Shown: positions 30,836 to 41,463, counted from the stretch's first letter. The stretch: 41,463 nucleotides of DNA from Priapulus caudatus (GCF_000485595.1 NW_014577858.1:45135-86597), one strand, 5' to 3'. Program-made: numbers and translations. Notes: generated by a model from the letters alone, not told the origin.

Positions 30836-32502
30836 ACAGTGTCGCAGAGGAACTGAAGGCACCTTCTAATGCTGCGACGTTGCGGTTGACAACAATAACA
30901 GATACATGTACGAACATCCCATGCAGAAGATATGACAATCTTATCGTTAGAGGATTCACGTCAGCCACGAAGGTGTCACTCCCTGCTGCATACTCCAGAA
31001 ACTCCATCCCACTTGACGAGGCTCACATCCCTACACCAGAGACAGCCAGTCAGTGGCCTCACTTGAACAGTATCTCGGGCCAACTCACACCAAAGCAAGA
31101 CTGTCCCATAGGTCTGCTTATTGGATACAATTGTGCTCGGGCTCTGGCCCCAAATAAGTGCATGTCTGGAAAGAATGATGAGCCCTTTGCGGTGAAAACG
31201 GAACTGGGATGGAGCATCGTAGGTGGTTCTCAGATGGACTCTGAAGAGAACTTCGATACATTTGGACAAACATATCGTACTGTCAGCATGAGGGTAGAGG
31301 CTCCCATTTCGATTGACAGTCAATCAAACGTGAAGTACGCCCGCAAGGCAAAAGTAAAGGAGGTAACGACTGCAGACTTCCTTCAAATGATGGAAAGGGA
31401 CTTCCATGAAATAGATGGAAAGGACACAATTTCCCAGGAAGACAAGAAATTTCTGCAGATTGTCAGAGACGGAATCCATCAAAGCGACGATGGCTACTAT
31501 GAAATGCCCCTCCCCTTCAAGAAGGGTGAACCCACTCTGCCGAATAATCGGCGGGCTGCCATGAGTCGACTGGTGGGATTGAAGAGTCAGCTCTTGAAGC
31601 GACCCCAGTACAGAGAACACTACATGACCTTTATGAACGAGATTTTTCACCGAGGTGATGCAGAAAAGGTTCCTGCAGAAGAAGTGTCCATGTCAAACAG
31701 TTGGTGCATACCACATCATGGAGTCTATCACCCTAAAAAGCCAAACAAAGTTAGGGTTGTCTTCGATCGTAGTGCTCGTTACCAAGGAACCTGTCTAAAT
31801 GATCACCTACTACAGGGGCCTGACCTCATCAACCCTATGATCGGAGTCCTGTGTAGATTTCAACATGGACCCATTGCTTTCACCTGTGACGTGGAAAAGA
31901 TGTACCATAAGTTTCGTGTAACGAAGCTACATCAGAACTACCTTCGGTTTCTGTGGTGGGAAGATGGGGATCTTTCCAAGCCCCCAGTGGACTATCGGAT
32001 GAAAGTCCATCTCTTCGGCGCAACTTCCTCTCCAGGATGCGCCAACTTTGGGTTGAAGCAGATAGCTGAAGAACACAAGGACCTCAGCGTGGAGGCTGCA
32101 GAATTTCTCACAAGGAATTTCTATGTCGATGACGGTCTGAAATGTGAATCTTCTGAAGAAGATGCCAGTGACCTTATTCAGAAGGCAGTGAGCATTTGTG
32201 CAAAGGGCAACCTGCGTCTGCACAAATTCATTTGCAACAGTCCACAAGTGACAAGCAGCATACCCGAGTCAGAACGTGCTGCCGTTGCCAAGACCAGTCT
32301 GGAACTCGGTCAGCATGACTCAACAGCTATCGAAAGAGCACTTTGTCTACAATGGTGCATAGACTCTGACGAGTTGTGCTTTAGACTTACCCTCAAGGAC
32401 CATCCTCTAACAAGAGGCGGGATTCTTGCCACCGTCGCTTCCATATACGATCCTCTGGGTCTGATTGCACATTTGGTTCTAGTTGGGAGACAGATCCTCT
32501 AG
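30739..32502 (+). pseudogene. BEL/Pao protease and reverse transcriptase
   Basis: The frame is open from 30739 and one base behind gag. Protease active site YALLDTMSDTTF near 30793 (DTxSD form usual in BEL/Pao). Reverse transcriptase motifs: NKVRVVFDRSARYQG, FTCDVEKMYHKF (first catalytic Asp), LFGATSSPGCANF and FYVDDGL (catalytic YVDD). An in-frame TAG at 32500-32502 ends it inside the connection region, but the same frame continues past it. Confidence 0.88.
30772..30806 (+). promoter_or_regulatory. Candidate -1 ribosomal frameshift signal between gag and pol
   Basis: The heptamer C CCA AAC (30772-30778) is in the correct register of the gag frame for an X XXY YYZ slip. After 7 bases comes a 7-bp stem (30786-30792 with 30800-30806) around a 7-base loop. 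Slipping back one base enters exactly the open protease-pol frame. The stem has only three G-C pairs, so it may be weak. The alternative is a simple one-base indel in an old copy. Confidence 0.5.
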
Positions 32503-33981
32503 GAGATGTGCAAAGGCAAGATGGACTGGGATGATCCTGTTCCTGACGAGCTCCGTCCAAAATTGGAAAAGTGGAGACAGGAGATGTTGAAACTTGACAC
32601 AGTCAAAATCCCTCGTTGCTTCCAACCACAAGACTTTTGAACGCCCAAGGAAGTGGAGCTACACCACTTCTCAGATGCCTCTTTGTCAGGATACGGTCAG
32701 TGTTCCTATGTGCGTCTGAAGAACGAAAGTGGTGACGTCCACTGCTCCTTGGCCATGGCAAAGGCACGAGTGTGTCCTCTCAAGCCGATAACGATCCCAA
32801 GGTTAGAACTCCAGGCAGCCACTTGCTCAGTGAAGATTGCCAACATTCTAATCGATGAACTTGAATACGATTCCGCCACGCAATATTTCTGGACAGACTT
32901 GCAAGTCGTTCTAGGCTACATACACAACGAGACCAAGCGTTTCCACATGTATGTTGCCAATCGCGTCGAACGCATCCGTCAGACTTCACGTCCAGAACAG
33001 TGGAATTACGTAGCCAGCGCCGAAAATCCTGCAGATCATGCATCTCGTGGATTGACGACAGAAGAAATGCTGTCATCAAACTGGCTTACAGGACCTTCGT
33101 TTCTCTGGGAGAACGAGATTCCTCCTCAAGAAGTGACTGCTGAAGTATCCCCAGATGATGTTGAAGTGAAATCCGCCACTGTTCATGCAACACAGGCAAA
33201 GGATTTCACATCTTTCGAAGCTAGACTGACTCGATTCTCCAGCCTTCAGAACGCACTGACAGCAGTCGCAGTGATAGTAAAGTGCCGTTACAGAAGAAAG
33301 GGATTGAGCATTGACGAAGTAGAAGCAAAGCAAGTAGCAGAGAGAAATCTCATCTGCGCAATCCAGAAGGAAGCTTTTCGTGAAGAAAGAAAGCAAATCA
33401 AGTCGGACTGCTCAATCACGTCAAAGTCTAATCCATTGAGACAACTTGACCCGTTCCTTGATGATCACGATCTGCTGCGGGTGGGAGGTCGGTTGAAGAA
33501 GGCTGAAATGATGTACGGTGCAAAACATCCTGTCATCCTACCGAAGGGAAGCCACCTCTCTAAACTCGTCGCCGTACACTACCATGGAAGAACAGCACAT
33601 CAAGGAAGGAATCTGACCATAAATGCCCTTCGCTCGAGTGGATATTGGATCAATGGTTGCAGACGTATTGTCTCTTCCCTGATCAGCAAGTGTATCCACT
33701 GTATCAGATTCCGAGGCAAGCCAAGAGGACAAAAGCTAGCCAATCTACCACAAGACAGACTAGAACCATGTCCTTTCACCTACTGTGGACTAGATTGCTT
33801 CGACCCCTTCACTATCAAGGAAGGGAGAAAGGAGTTGAAGCGATATGGACTAATTCTGACTTGCATGTCAATGAGGGCTATACATATCGAAGTGTTGGAC
33901 GACGTGTCCACTGATGCATTCCTCAATGTTTCATTGCAATCCGGGGAAATGTTCGCCACATTCGGTGCGACCAAGGATTGA
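32503..33981 (+). pseudogene. BEL/Pao RNase H and integrase first half
   Basis: Same frame as the reverse transcriptase, interrupted again by TGA at 32638-32640. RNase H-like segment HHFSDASLSGYGQC and TDLQVVLGYI; zinc-binding H-H-C-C of the integrase (HYHGRTAHQGRN … SKCIHCIRF); first catalytic Asp in CGLDCFDPF. A frameshift near 33930 moves the following catalytic region (RCDQGLNF) to another frame, so this piece ends at a false stop at 33979. Confidence 0.85.
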
Positions 33982-34712
33982 ACTTCATCGATGCCAAGCA
34001 CGAATTGAAGAAAGCCCTCTGTGAATTGGATGGAAATCGAGTTGTGACCCAGCTACTGAAATTTGACTGTGAATTCAAGTTGAACCCTCCCTCATCGAGT
34101 CACATGGGAGGAGTCTGGGAGAGGCAGATCAGGAATGTCAAAAATGTCCTAAACGGAATACTGGAACAGTCAGGAACTCAACTCAGCACATCATCTCTTC
34201 GAACATTTATGTACGAAGCAATGGCCATTGTCAATAGTAAGCCATTGACTGTCGAAGATTTGGAATGCCCAGACGCCCCAGTCCCCTTGACTCCTAACCA
34301 TGTCCTGACCATGAAGTCAGGCCTAGTGATGCCCCCACCTGGGCAATTCGAGAGAGAGGACCTCTATCTCCGGAAGAGATGGTGACGCGTACAATACCTG
34401 ACCAATCTGTTCTGGGTTCGATGGAAGAAGGAATACCTACATAGTCTCCAGGCCAGAAAGATCTGGTCAGAGCCGCAACGGAACATTGAAGTGGACGACA
34501 TAGTCATACTACAAGACGAGGGTCTTTGCAGAACAGACTGGAGCATTGCCAAGGTTGTTGAGACATTCCTCAGTGACGATGGCTTAGTTCGCAAAGTGAA
34601 GCTTCTCATGGCGACTCCAGACCTAGACAAGCACGGAAGGCCTCTTCACAAAAGAACCGTACTCGAAAGACCTGTTCACAAACTGATCGTCCTGGTCTCT
34701 AACTCAGACTAG
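33931..34712 (+). pseudogene. BEL/Pao integrase second half and DUF5641-type C-terminus
   Basis: Second catalytic Asp in RCDQGLNF and Glu in GGVWERQIRNVK. An in-frame TGA at 34383-34385 splits it from the C-terminal domain, which reads FWVRWKKEYLHSLQAR, VDDIVILQDEGLCR and WSIAKVVETF; this is the DUF5641 region seen at the end of BEL/Pao polyproteins. Stop at 34710-34712. Confidence 0.85.
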
Positions 34713-34870
34713 TTGTCAACTGTGACCCCGATATCGTTTTGATAGTTTACACCAACTTTTGGTGATATCTTGAACGTTGTTTTAATGTACTCTATTAGTA
34801 TCATACCGTTGATTGATAATAGGCAAATTGAGGTTATACTTTAAATGACTCAATTTGGAAAAATCATAGG

Positions 34871-34887
34871 TGATTTTGGGTGGGAGT
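34871..34887 (+). other. BEL polypurine tract
   Basis: ggtgattttgggtgggag directly before the 3' LTR, the expected plus-strand primer position. Confidence 0.55.
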
Positions 34888-35045
34888 GTGGCTGCGGCCG
34901 GTTTTAAAATCACATGATGTATTTACACGGCTTTCGCCATTTTCCGGATTTCTATTAGAGGGAAACCATCATTCGTTTCGCCCTCTTATTTTTGCATATT
35001 CGCTGCCCTAAGGAATTAATGTCCAGCCAACGAGGTATGTCATAC
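34888..35045 (+). repeat. BEL 3' LTR, truncated
   Basis: Matches 27733-27916 but lacks about 20-25 bases around the TATA-like motif and stops at …gtatgtcatac, where the 5' LTR continues. Confidence 0.85.
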
Positions 35046-35567
35046 AGGAGAGCACGGAATTCCTGAACGTGTCGTGAGTGATAATGGTCCCCACTACAAC
35101 AGTCAGGAATACCGAGCATTCGCCGCACACTGGGGATTTGAGATCGTCACCACTGCTCCACGCCGACCCAACAGAAATGGTTTCATAGAGAGAACTGTAC
35201 AAACTGTGAAGCACACGCTCAAGAAGGCAAAGGGCACGAACACCGATTTTGACCTTGCTCTACTGATGCTGAGGGCCACCCCGATCAGTAACAAGCTGGC
35301 CAGCCCTGCGGAACTGCTACTCGGTAGGAAACTACAGACAATTCTGCCGGTCATACATTGCGCAGGAATCGTCAACATATCCGCGAAGTTCCAGAAGACG
35401 TAGTGTCCCCACCAGGACCGTCGCCGCCTGATCCGCCACCGCCAGTGGAACCTACTCCGCCGCGACGCGTTTCATTTGCGGAACCACCAGAACAGCCACC
35501 CGATTCAACTACCAGAAGGTCCGGTCGCAAAGTGAAGTCACCAGAACGCCTGATTACCCAGATCTGA
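35046..35567 (+). pseudogene. Gypsy integrase C-terminal fragment (second gypsy family)
   Basis: Starts mid-domain directly after the cut BEL LTR: RVVSDNGPHYNSQEYRAFA (second catalytic Asp) and NRNGFIERTVQTVK (catalytic Glu), then ELLLGRKLQTILP. About 35345 the frame changes and a large part of the protein is missing before RRNRQHIREVPE, a proline-rich stretch and a basic RRSGRKVKSPERL end (stop 35565-35567). Different from the gypsy at 22.4-27.1 kb. A second copy of its end is at 39229. Confidence 0.85.
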
Positions 35568-35838
35568 GGTCTTCTGGACTGGCTGTGTGTCGTCATGTCT
35601 TTGGACTATCTGTTTTGTTACTTTGTTGCGCGTCACAGACTTTGCAATTATATAGACTACCCGCGTATCTACGTTAATGAATCGAGATTTTTCAATACTG
35701 TAGTTAACGAATGCTAACCGTACGTAAACGACTCGTGAACTACTATATCCCGCGTATATTTGATGTCGTATGTACCGCATCACTGCCACACGCGAAATCG
35801 CGTATGTTTGAACTTTCTTTTTCTTGTGGTAGGGGGGA

Positions 35839-36007
35839 TGTAGCAGTAGTCATATTATTTTATACACTGCACCGTCGCGCCATCTATTATGAGCGCTGTA
35901 CGCGAGTAAAGGAATCCAACATGGCAGCGCCCCTGTCAACGTTGTAACTTCGTTCGTGCTTAATAAATCATCTTAACTACAACCAAGACTTGTCAAATAC
36001 CATTACA
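35839..36007 (+). repeat. Gypsy 3' LTR (second family)
   Basis: Begins TGTAGCAG after a polypurine tract (ggtaggggggat), contains TTAATAAATC as polyadenylation signal and ends …CATTACA. About 169 bp. The partner 5' LTR is not in the window; a degenerate duplicate is at about 39797-39970. Confidence 0.65.
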
Positions 36008-36024
36008 CAAACCTATTTGGTTAA

Positions 36025-36618
36025 ACATTTAGGGGCCTACTGAGTAGCGCACTGACATTTAGCTGGTTAACGCCCATCTCTAAACAACCTAGTTTTGGCT
36101 ACCTAAACAACCGTTTAGTTATTGGGGACTCGATAGTTAGACAAACTGTAAAAGCTATTTGCAATGATGGGGATAGAAAGGATAGGTGTGTTGTAACTTT
36201 TGGAGGGGCTGGAGCAAAAGATATAGAGGAAAGACTATATAGGATAGTAAATGTTTCAGATAGCCAGGGCACAGTAGTTATGCATGTAGGGGTTAATGAT
36301 GTTCTAAACAAGAATCTAGAGGTAGCTAGGAAGGAAATACAAAGTTTAATTATAAAAGCCAGCAGCAAAGACATAACAGGGAAGCTAGTAGTTTCAGGTA
36401 CAATACCTTGTTTCAGATCTAAAGACATCAACTAGAAATTGATGTCCATCAACCACACCATCCCGACCATGTGCAAGGCAAGTAGAGTAAAGTATCTAGA
36501 CAACCTGGCAGACTTCGCGGGCAGGCGGGACCTCTATACCCATGACGGACTACACTTAAACAGGAAGGGAGGAGATCGACTGGCTGGAAACTTCCTTAAA
36601 GTTCATCTGGAAAACTAG
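36025..36618 (+). pseudogene. LINE ORF1-type esterase (SGNH/GDSL) domain
   Basis: Open frame from 36025 with one in-frame TAG at 36433-36435. SGNH hydrolase blocks are visible: VIGDSIVR (catalytic Ser), HVGVNDV (Asn block) and, after the stop, DGLHLNRKGGDRLA (Asp and His). Such esterase domains are known in ORF1 of CR1-like non-LTR retrotransposons. It has no ATG start in frame. The LINE endonuclease follows at once. A decayed duplicate lies at about 40020-40570. Confidence 0.75.
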
Positions 36619-36623
36619 AAGGT

Positions 36624-37148
36624 TTGGGCCTCGAGGCATCAGATAAAGCACAGGATACATCAATCGTGCTAGCGTCAGAGGAACCAATCCCTAGGAGCTC
36701 CAAGCTGACTACACTTCAAGACCCGGCAGATAAGTTTCAACGAGACACAGGATTAATAATAACAGGAGTAGACCCATGCCATCACGACTCATCAGAATTA
36801 AGCTTTTTCCAAAAGAAAGGTCTACATTTCATTCATTTAAATGCTTGCAGTATCCTTCCTAAAATAGAAGAATTTAGATATATTGCTATGCAAGCTAGAA
36901 TTGCAGTGATTGCGGTATCTGAGTCCTGGCTAGATGATTCTGTTGATGACTCTGAAATTAAAATTGAAAATTATAGTGTAGAAAGGTGGGATAGAGATAG
37001 ATCAGGTGGTGGGGTGTGTATTTTCATCAGGAATGATTTAGCATATTGTAGCAACGCTAATGGCATCCATTCCACCACTACCAGCGGCAGCATCGCTAAT
37101 CTTACACTGTTGAGTATGGCTATTAATATTGTTTTATTAATTGTTTGA
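36624..37148 (+). pseudogene. LINE APE-type endonuclease, truncated
   Basis: The frame starts six bases after the esterase stop (first codon TTG, so not a proven start). The endonuclease domain is clear: FIHLNACSILPKIEEF (Asn/His of the first block), AVSESWLDDSV (catalytic Glu) and GGGVCIFIRNDLAY. After AYCS the sequence no longer resembles an endonuclease and the frame runs into an LTR at 37142, so the reverse transcriptase is missing. In a complete LINE this enzyme nicks the target for reverse transcription. Confidence 0.8.
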
Positions 37149-37347
37149 CACATCAGTTTGTAATCCCATGCTGCCACCTGGTGGCTGGGATGGTGTCAGC
37201 CCAGTTGTGCTGCCATCTTGTGAGTATGAAATAAACTAGGTCGACCATTATTTTGGTTACTCCCAAATTCAGTTGTGTGTTGGAGTTGTGTGTTAAAAAC
37301 GACAAAATATCTCCATATGTCTTCCCAACGAGGTTGCTGCGTGGACA
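37142..37347 (+). repeat. LTR of a third LTR element, followed by primer-binding site
   Basis: Begins TGTTTGACACATCAG and ends …GTGGACA; then 'taa' and TGGTGACGAAACCCGGGAGC at 37351-37370, a plausible tRNA primer site. AATAAA occurs inside (gaaataaac). Only a few bases of internal sequence follow here; the duplicate at 41090-41300 continues somewhat further. Confidence 0.6.
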
Positions 37348-37608
37348 TAATGGTGACGAAACCCGGGAGCATTTGGAAAACAACCGTTTCGCATCTCCAT
37401 CATCCATACTACAACAAACACGCTACCGCCGACCAACACATTATGCAACCACTTGTCGCGACATTTCTAAACACAACTACTATTTTTACCATCTGCAAAC
37501 CATACTTTACATTACCTTCCTTTCCTCCATGACGATTGCTTCTATAAGCCATCGACTTTAGCGTCCTCGCTAATCTAAAATACACCCTAATCTTAATCCA
37601 CCCTACGT

Positions 37609-37626
37609 ACACACACGCACACGCAC

Positions 37627-37659
<33 letters not shown>

Positions 37660-37682
37660 CACACAGACACACACGCAGACAC
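37609..37682 (+). repeat. CA/GCAC microsatellite
   Basis: (ca)n and (gcac)n runs; false open frame on minus. Confidence 0.9.
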
Positions 37683-38865
37683 CTGTCTCTCATCCTGGCT
37701 ATTAGACAATCCAACATTTCCCAAAATTGCTCGTACCCTTACTATACTAATACAATATCTCTTTCACCGAACACCAATATACTCATATACAAAAATACAG
37801 TTTGAACAAAAATCCATATGACCACTATAATACAACATGGATACACAGATACACAGCCCTGTAAAATCATCCCACTGGCCACTTTGATATAATCCACATG
37901 CTTGACCCGACCGTCAAGCTAACCACCATGATCTAAACTGTTCATTGCTTAATATACCGAGAAAACAACAACAACAACACACGTCTCCCTTGCAATACCC
38001 CACGACACAACACCTTGAAATACCAAAATACGCAATAAATACAATGGAAGAAAATAGATATCATAACGTCACCGAAAAAAAACAGATTCCCCAGGAGTAC
38101 GTAGCTCCATCCACAACGAATATCACTAATGACCATATGCCTTCAATGTATGGGTGATCAATCACATACATCGAAACGCAGGTCACTCGTAACACCACTC
38201 TCCTCGAGATCTTTAAACAACCCTGCCATTATATATGCCATGTTCCTAACTAATTATACTCTGCCGTATTCAGCGTCACATTTTTCCCAAAATAACATCA
38301 TCTGTGCTTGCCATTACCGCCTCGCCAGCTCACTATAATATCCAACTATACACCTGTGCGTAACTATATTATATCATACGGTTATCTACTGTGCCTTCTT
38401 ATCTTACGGTACATTACAGTACAGTATCTTAGGGTGCTTACACTTCTAGCGTATCTATATTCCGTGCTCCCTGACACGTTATGTGGAGGATTCCCAGCGT
38501 ATATATGCTGTGACAAAAATCCCCGTAGTCCTACTCTCGGACCGTGTATACGCGACTTGTCTTTACAGAGACATAACTTTAGCCGCGTATGCTAACCTCG
38601 TTTCCATGCGTTAAACGTGACGCATGATACGTTCGCGTAGGGCCCTCTTCGCCCTTTATCACACGCGTGCCACGGCTATCTATCCTAGCCCGTATAACGC
38701 TCTCTAGACTCTATGCACCCTATAACGCGTCTATTGTGGCACAAACCGTCCGCACAGGCAATATCGTCAGTATACTTAGCAGTCAGGCGACAGTAAACAG
38801 CGTTAGCACAGCGAAATTTATACTAGGAAAATTGCAACACTTACCACGGCATTATATATCTTCCT

Positions 38866-39025
38866 CTTCTTTCTTCCAGCTTCTTCTCTCGGCTTCCGTT
38901 GCTCTGTCTGCTCCGGCGTCTCGGCATTGCCTTCTTTCCTTCCGTCTCTCCCTCTCTCTCTCTCTTCTTCTGTCTCTCTTGCTCTCTCGTCCGCTCTCCT
39001 TTTATCTCTCTCCAATCTTCTTCTT
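38866..39025 (+). repeat. CT-rich low-complexity tract
   Basis: Pyrimidine-rich; the apparent Ser/Leu-rich and Arg/Glu-rich proteins on the two strands are composition artefacts. Confidence 0.8.
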
Positions 39026-39228
39026 CCTTCTCCAGTTTTCTTCCGTGGCTCCGTGGCTCGTGAATCTTTCGTAGCATCTTGCGTTATGTCCGCAAACCCG
39101 GTTCGAACTGTCGACGGCGCCAAAATGTAACGAGGATGATGACGTTACCCGCTTAAATGTAGATCTGTTGTAGCGATGAATAATGAAACTCCAACTCCAA
39201 GCAGTTGTGTTCAGCAAATATTACTGAT

Positions 39229-41321
39229 CGCTGAGGGCCACCCGATCAGTACAAGCTGGCCAGCCCTGCGGAATTGCTACTCGTAGGGAAACTACAGACA
39301 ATTCTGCGTCATACATTGCGCAGGAATCGTCAACATATCCGCGAAGTTCCAGAAGACGTAGTGCCCCCAGGACCGTCGCCGACTGATCCGCCACCCGCCA
39401 GTGGAACCTACTCCGCCGCCACGCGTTTCATTTGCGAACCACCAGAACAACCACCCGATTCAACTACCAGAGCGTCCGGTCGCCAAAGAAGTCACCTGAA
39501 CGCCTGAGTTACCCAGATCTGAGGTCTTCTGACTGGCTGTGTGCGTCATGTCTTTGACTATCTGTTTTGTTACTTTGTTGGCGCGTCCACAGACTTTGCA
39601 ATTATATAGACTACGCCGCGTACCATACGTTAATGAATCGAGATTTTTCAATACTGTAGTTAACGAATGCTAACCCTACGTAAACGACTCGTGACTACTA
39701 TATCCCGCGTATATTTGATGTCGTATGTACCGGCATCACTGCCACACGCGAAATCGCGTATGTTTGAACTTTCTTTTTTCTTGTGGTAGGGGGGGAGTAG
39801 CAGTAGTATATTATTTTATACACTGCACCGGTCGCGCCATCTATTATGAGCGGCGCTTACGCGGAGTAAAGGAATCCAACATGGCAGCGCCCGCTGTCAA
39901 CGTTGTGAACTTCGTTCGGTGCTTAATAAAATCATCTTAACTACAACAAGACTTGTCAAATACCATTACACAAACCTATTTGGTTAAACATTTAGGGGCT
40001 ACTGAGTAGCGCACTGACATTTAGGGTTAACGCCATCTCTAAACAACCTAGTGTTTGGCTACCTAAACAACGTTTAGTTATTGGGGACTCGATAGTTAGA
40101 CAAATGTAAAGCTAATTGCAATGATGGGATAGAAAGGATAGGTGTGTTTAACTTTTGGAGGGGCTGGAGCAAAAGATATAGAGAAAGACTATATAGGATA
40201 GGAAATGTTTCAGATAGCCAGGGCACAGTAGTTATGCATGGTAAGGTTAATGATGTTCTAAACAAGAAATCTAGAGGTAGCTAGGAAGGAAATACAGAAA
40301 GTTTAATTATAAAAGCCAGCAGCAAAGACATAACAGGGAAGTAGTAGTTTCAGGTACAATACCTTGTTCAATCTAAAGACATCACTAGAAATTGATGTCC
40401 ATCAACCACACCATCCCGACCATGGCAGGCAAGTAGAGTAAAGTATCTAGCAACCTGGCCAGACGTCGCGGGCAGGCGGGACCTCTATACCCATGACGGA
40501 CTACACTTAAACAGGAAGGGAGGAGATCGAATGCTGGAACTTCCGTTAAGTTCATCTGGAACACTAGAAGGTTTGGGCCTCGAGGCATCAGATAAGCACA
40601 GGATACATCAATCGGTGCTAGCGGTCAGAGAACCAATCCCTAGGAGCTCCAAGCTGATACACTTCAAGACCGGCAGATAAGTTCACGAGACACAGGATTA
40701 ATAATAACAGAGTAGACCCATTGCCATCACGACTCATCAGAATTAAGCTTTTTCCAAAAGAAAGGTCTACATTTCATTCATTTAAATGCTTGCAGTATCC
40801 TTCCTAAAATAGAAGAATTTAGATATATTGCTATGCAAGCTAGAATTGCAGTGATTGGGTATCTGAGTCCTGGCTAGATGATTCTGTTGATGACTCTGAA
40901 ATAAAATTGAAAATTATAGTGTAGAAAGGTGGGATAGAGATAGATACAGGTGTGGGGGTGTGTATTTTCATCAGGAATGATTTAGCATATTGTGCAACGC
41001 TAATGGCCATCCATTCACACTACCAGCGGCAGCATCGCTAATCTTACACTGTTGAGTATGGCTATTAATATTGTTTTATAATGTTTGACGAACATCAGTT
41101 TGTAATCCATGGCTGCCACCTGGGGGCGGGGATGGTGTCAGCCCAGTTGTGCTTTGCCATCTTGTGAGTATGAAATAAAACAGGCTCGACCATTATTTTG
41201 GTTACTCCCAATTCAGTTTTGTTGAGTTGTGTGTTAAAACGACAAAATATTCCATATGTCTTCCCAAACGAGGTTGCTGCCGTGGACATAATGGTGACGA
41301 AACCCGGGGAGCATTTGAAAC
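39229..41321 (+). repeat. Second copy of the 35272-37378 block, indel-rich
   Basis: Direct duplicate of the gypsy integrase end, gypsy LTR, LINE esterase, LINE endonuclease and third LTR. Order and orientation are kept over about 2.1 kb. Differences are mostly single-base losses and gains, so every frame is broken (for example 'ccccgatcagtaac' versus 'cccgatcagtac'). Substitutions are far fewer than indels. Confidence 0.92.
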
Positions 41322-41463
41322 GGATTGTAGAAATATCTGACCCTGGATTGAGTGGATAGTTTGAGTGACTTTGATGCGGACCTGAGCGTGAAAATCACAG
41401 GCACTTGAAGCGTTTCAACTGTAAACACACGCCGCCGCTATGCGCGCACACTGACACATAAAT
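41322..41463 (+). other. Internal sequence of the third LTR element, cut by the window end
   Basis: Follows the primer-binding site of the duplicated LTR and has no counterpart after 37378. It includes the 23-bp motif copy at 41396-41418. No domain readable. Confidence 0.35.
41396..41418 (-). repeat. Dispersed 23-bp motif, copy 3
   Basis: Reverse complement contains gaaacgcttcaagtgcctgt, one change from copy 1. Confidence 0.55.

Larger units (their letters stand above)
27733..35045 (+). mobile_element. BEL/Pao LTR retrotransposon, 3' LTR truncated
   Basis: 5' LTR begins TGTGGCTGCGGCCGG at 27733 and the same sequence restarts at 34888. Between them lie gag with DUF1759-type and zinc-knuckle regions, an aspartic protease, a Pao-type reverse transcriptase, RNase H, integrase and a DUF5641-type C-terminus: the standard BEL/Pao order. 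Pol contains three in-frame stops and a frameshift. The 3' LTR stops abruptly at 35045 against a gypsy fragment, so no target duplication can be checked. Confidence 0.9.
37379..39228. other. Non-coding stretch between the two duplicated blocks
   Basis: AT-rich, without a supportable gene. It contains a CA/GCAC microsatellite at about 37609-37682, a CT-rich tract at 38866-39025 that produces false open frames on both strands, and, near 39095-39127 on the minus strand, the end of a possible LTR (…CGTTACA) followed by TTTTGGCGCCGTCGACAG, resembling a primer-binding site. Confidence 0.5.

Noticed and set aside
39095-39127. tRNA gene suggested by 'ggttcgaac' near 39098
   Set aside because: The T-loop-like string is not followed by stems of correct length and there is no acceptor or anticodon arm. 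A primer-binding-site reading fits better.
38818-39130. Glu/Arg-rich protein on minus and Ser/Leu-rich protein on plus
   Set aside because: Both come from one CT-rich low-complexity tract.

Overview
This is eukaryotic, animal-type DNA. It has long AT-rich non-coding stretches, many microsatellites, split exons with GT donors, and a dense load of metazoan-type transposable elements: BEL/Pao and Ty3/gypsy LTR elements, LINEs with an esterase domain and an APE-type endonuclease, TTAA-flanked MITEs and a THAP exon. The mixture looks like a marine invertebrate such as a lancelet, hemichordate, echinoderm, cnidarian or mollusc. I cannot name the species. There is no bacterial-style operon, rRNA or tRNA that I can support.

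Layout. 1-4.8 kb is a GA microsatellite followed by mostly anonymous DNA with small dispersed motifs. 4.8-10.9 kb holds an orphan THAP first exon and two decayed coding cassettes pointing away from each other (minus 7549 to 5317, plus about 8560 to 10632). Both belong to one large-protein superfamily. The plus cassette keeps the C-terminal half, in which I see the ordered motifs of a FEN1/XPG-like nuclease followed by a cysteine cluster like the tesmin CXC type, and it is bracketed by inverted repeat arms of about 250 bp. 10.9-15 kb is a row of non-autonomous elements (10924-11145, 11410-11863, 12169-12573, 13285-13789) and a tandem array of about 146-bp units, one of which carries a clean 23-bp inversion. 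15-21 kb is mostly anonymous with microsatellites and another MITE (20666-21127).

21.2-35 kb is a nested structure. A host gene on the minus strand encodes a von Willebrand factor A (VWA) domain, with the first half at 27732-27609 and the second half at about 21431-21263. The intron between the halves contains the 3' end of a LINE, and that LINE is split by a complete Ty3/gypsy element (22379-27119, 5-bp target duplication TGAAC). The upstream side of the first VWA exon is cut by a 7.3-kb BEL/Pao element (27733-35045). The BEL gag and protease-pol frames overlap at a sequence that fits a -1 ribosomal frameshift signal.

35-37.4 kb is a chain of truncated elements: gypsy integrase end, gypsy LTR, LINE esterase, LINE endonuclease, then another LTR with a primer-binding site. 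The same chain recurs in direct orientation at 39.2-41.3 kb with many single-base insertions and deletions, which suggests either a real duplication or an assembly or sequencing artefact. Nearly all coding content is selfish DNA; the VWA exons are the only convincing host gene.
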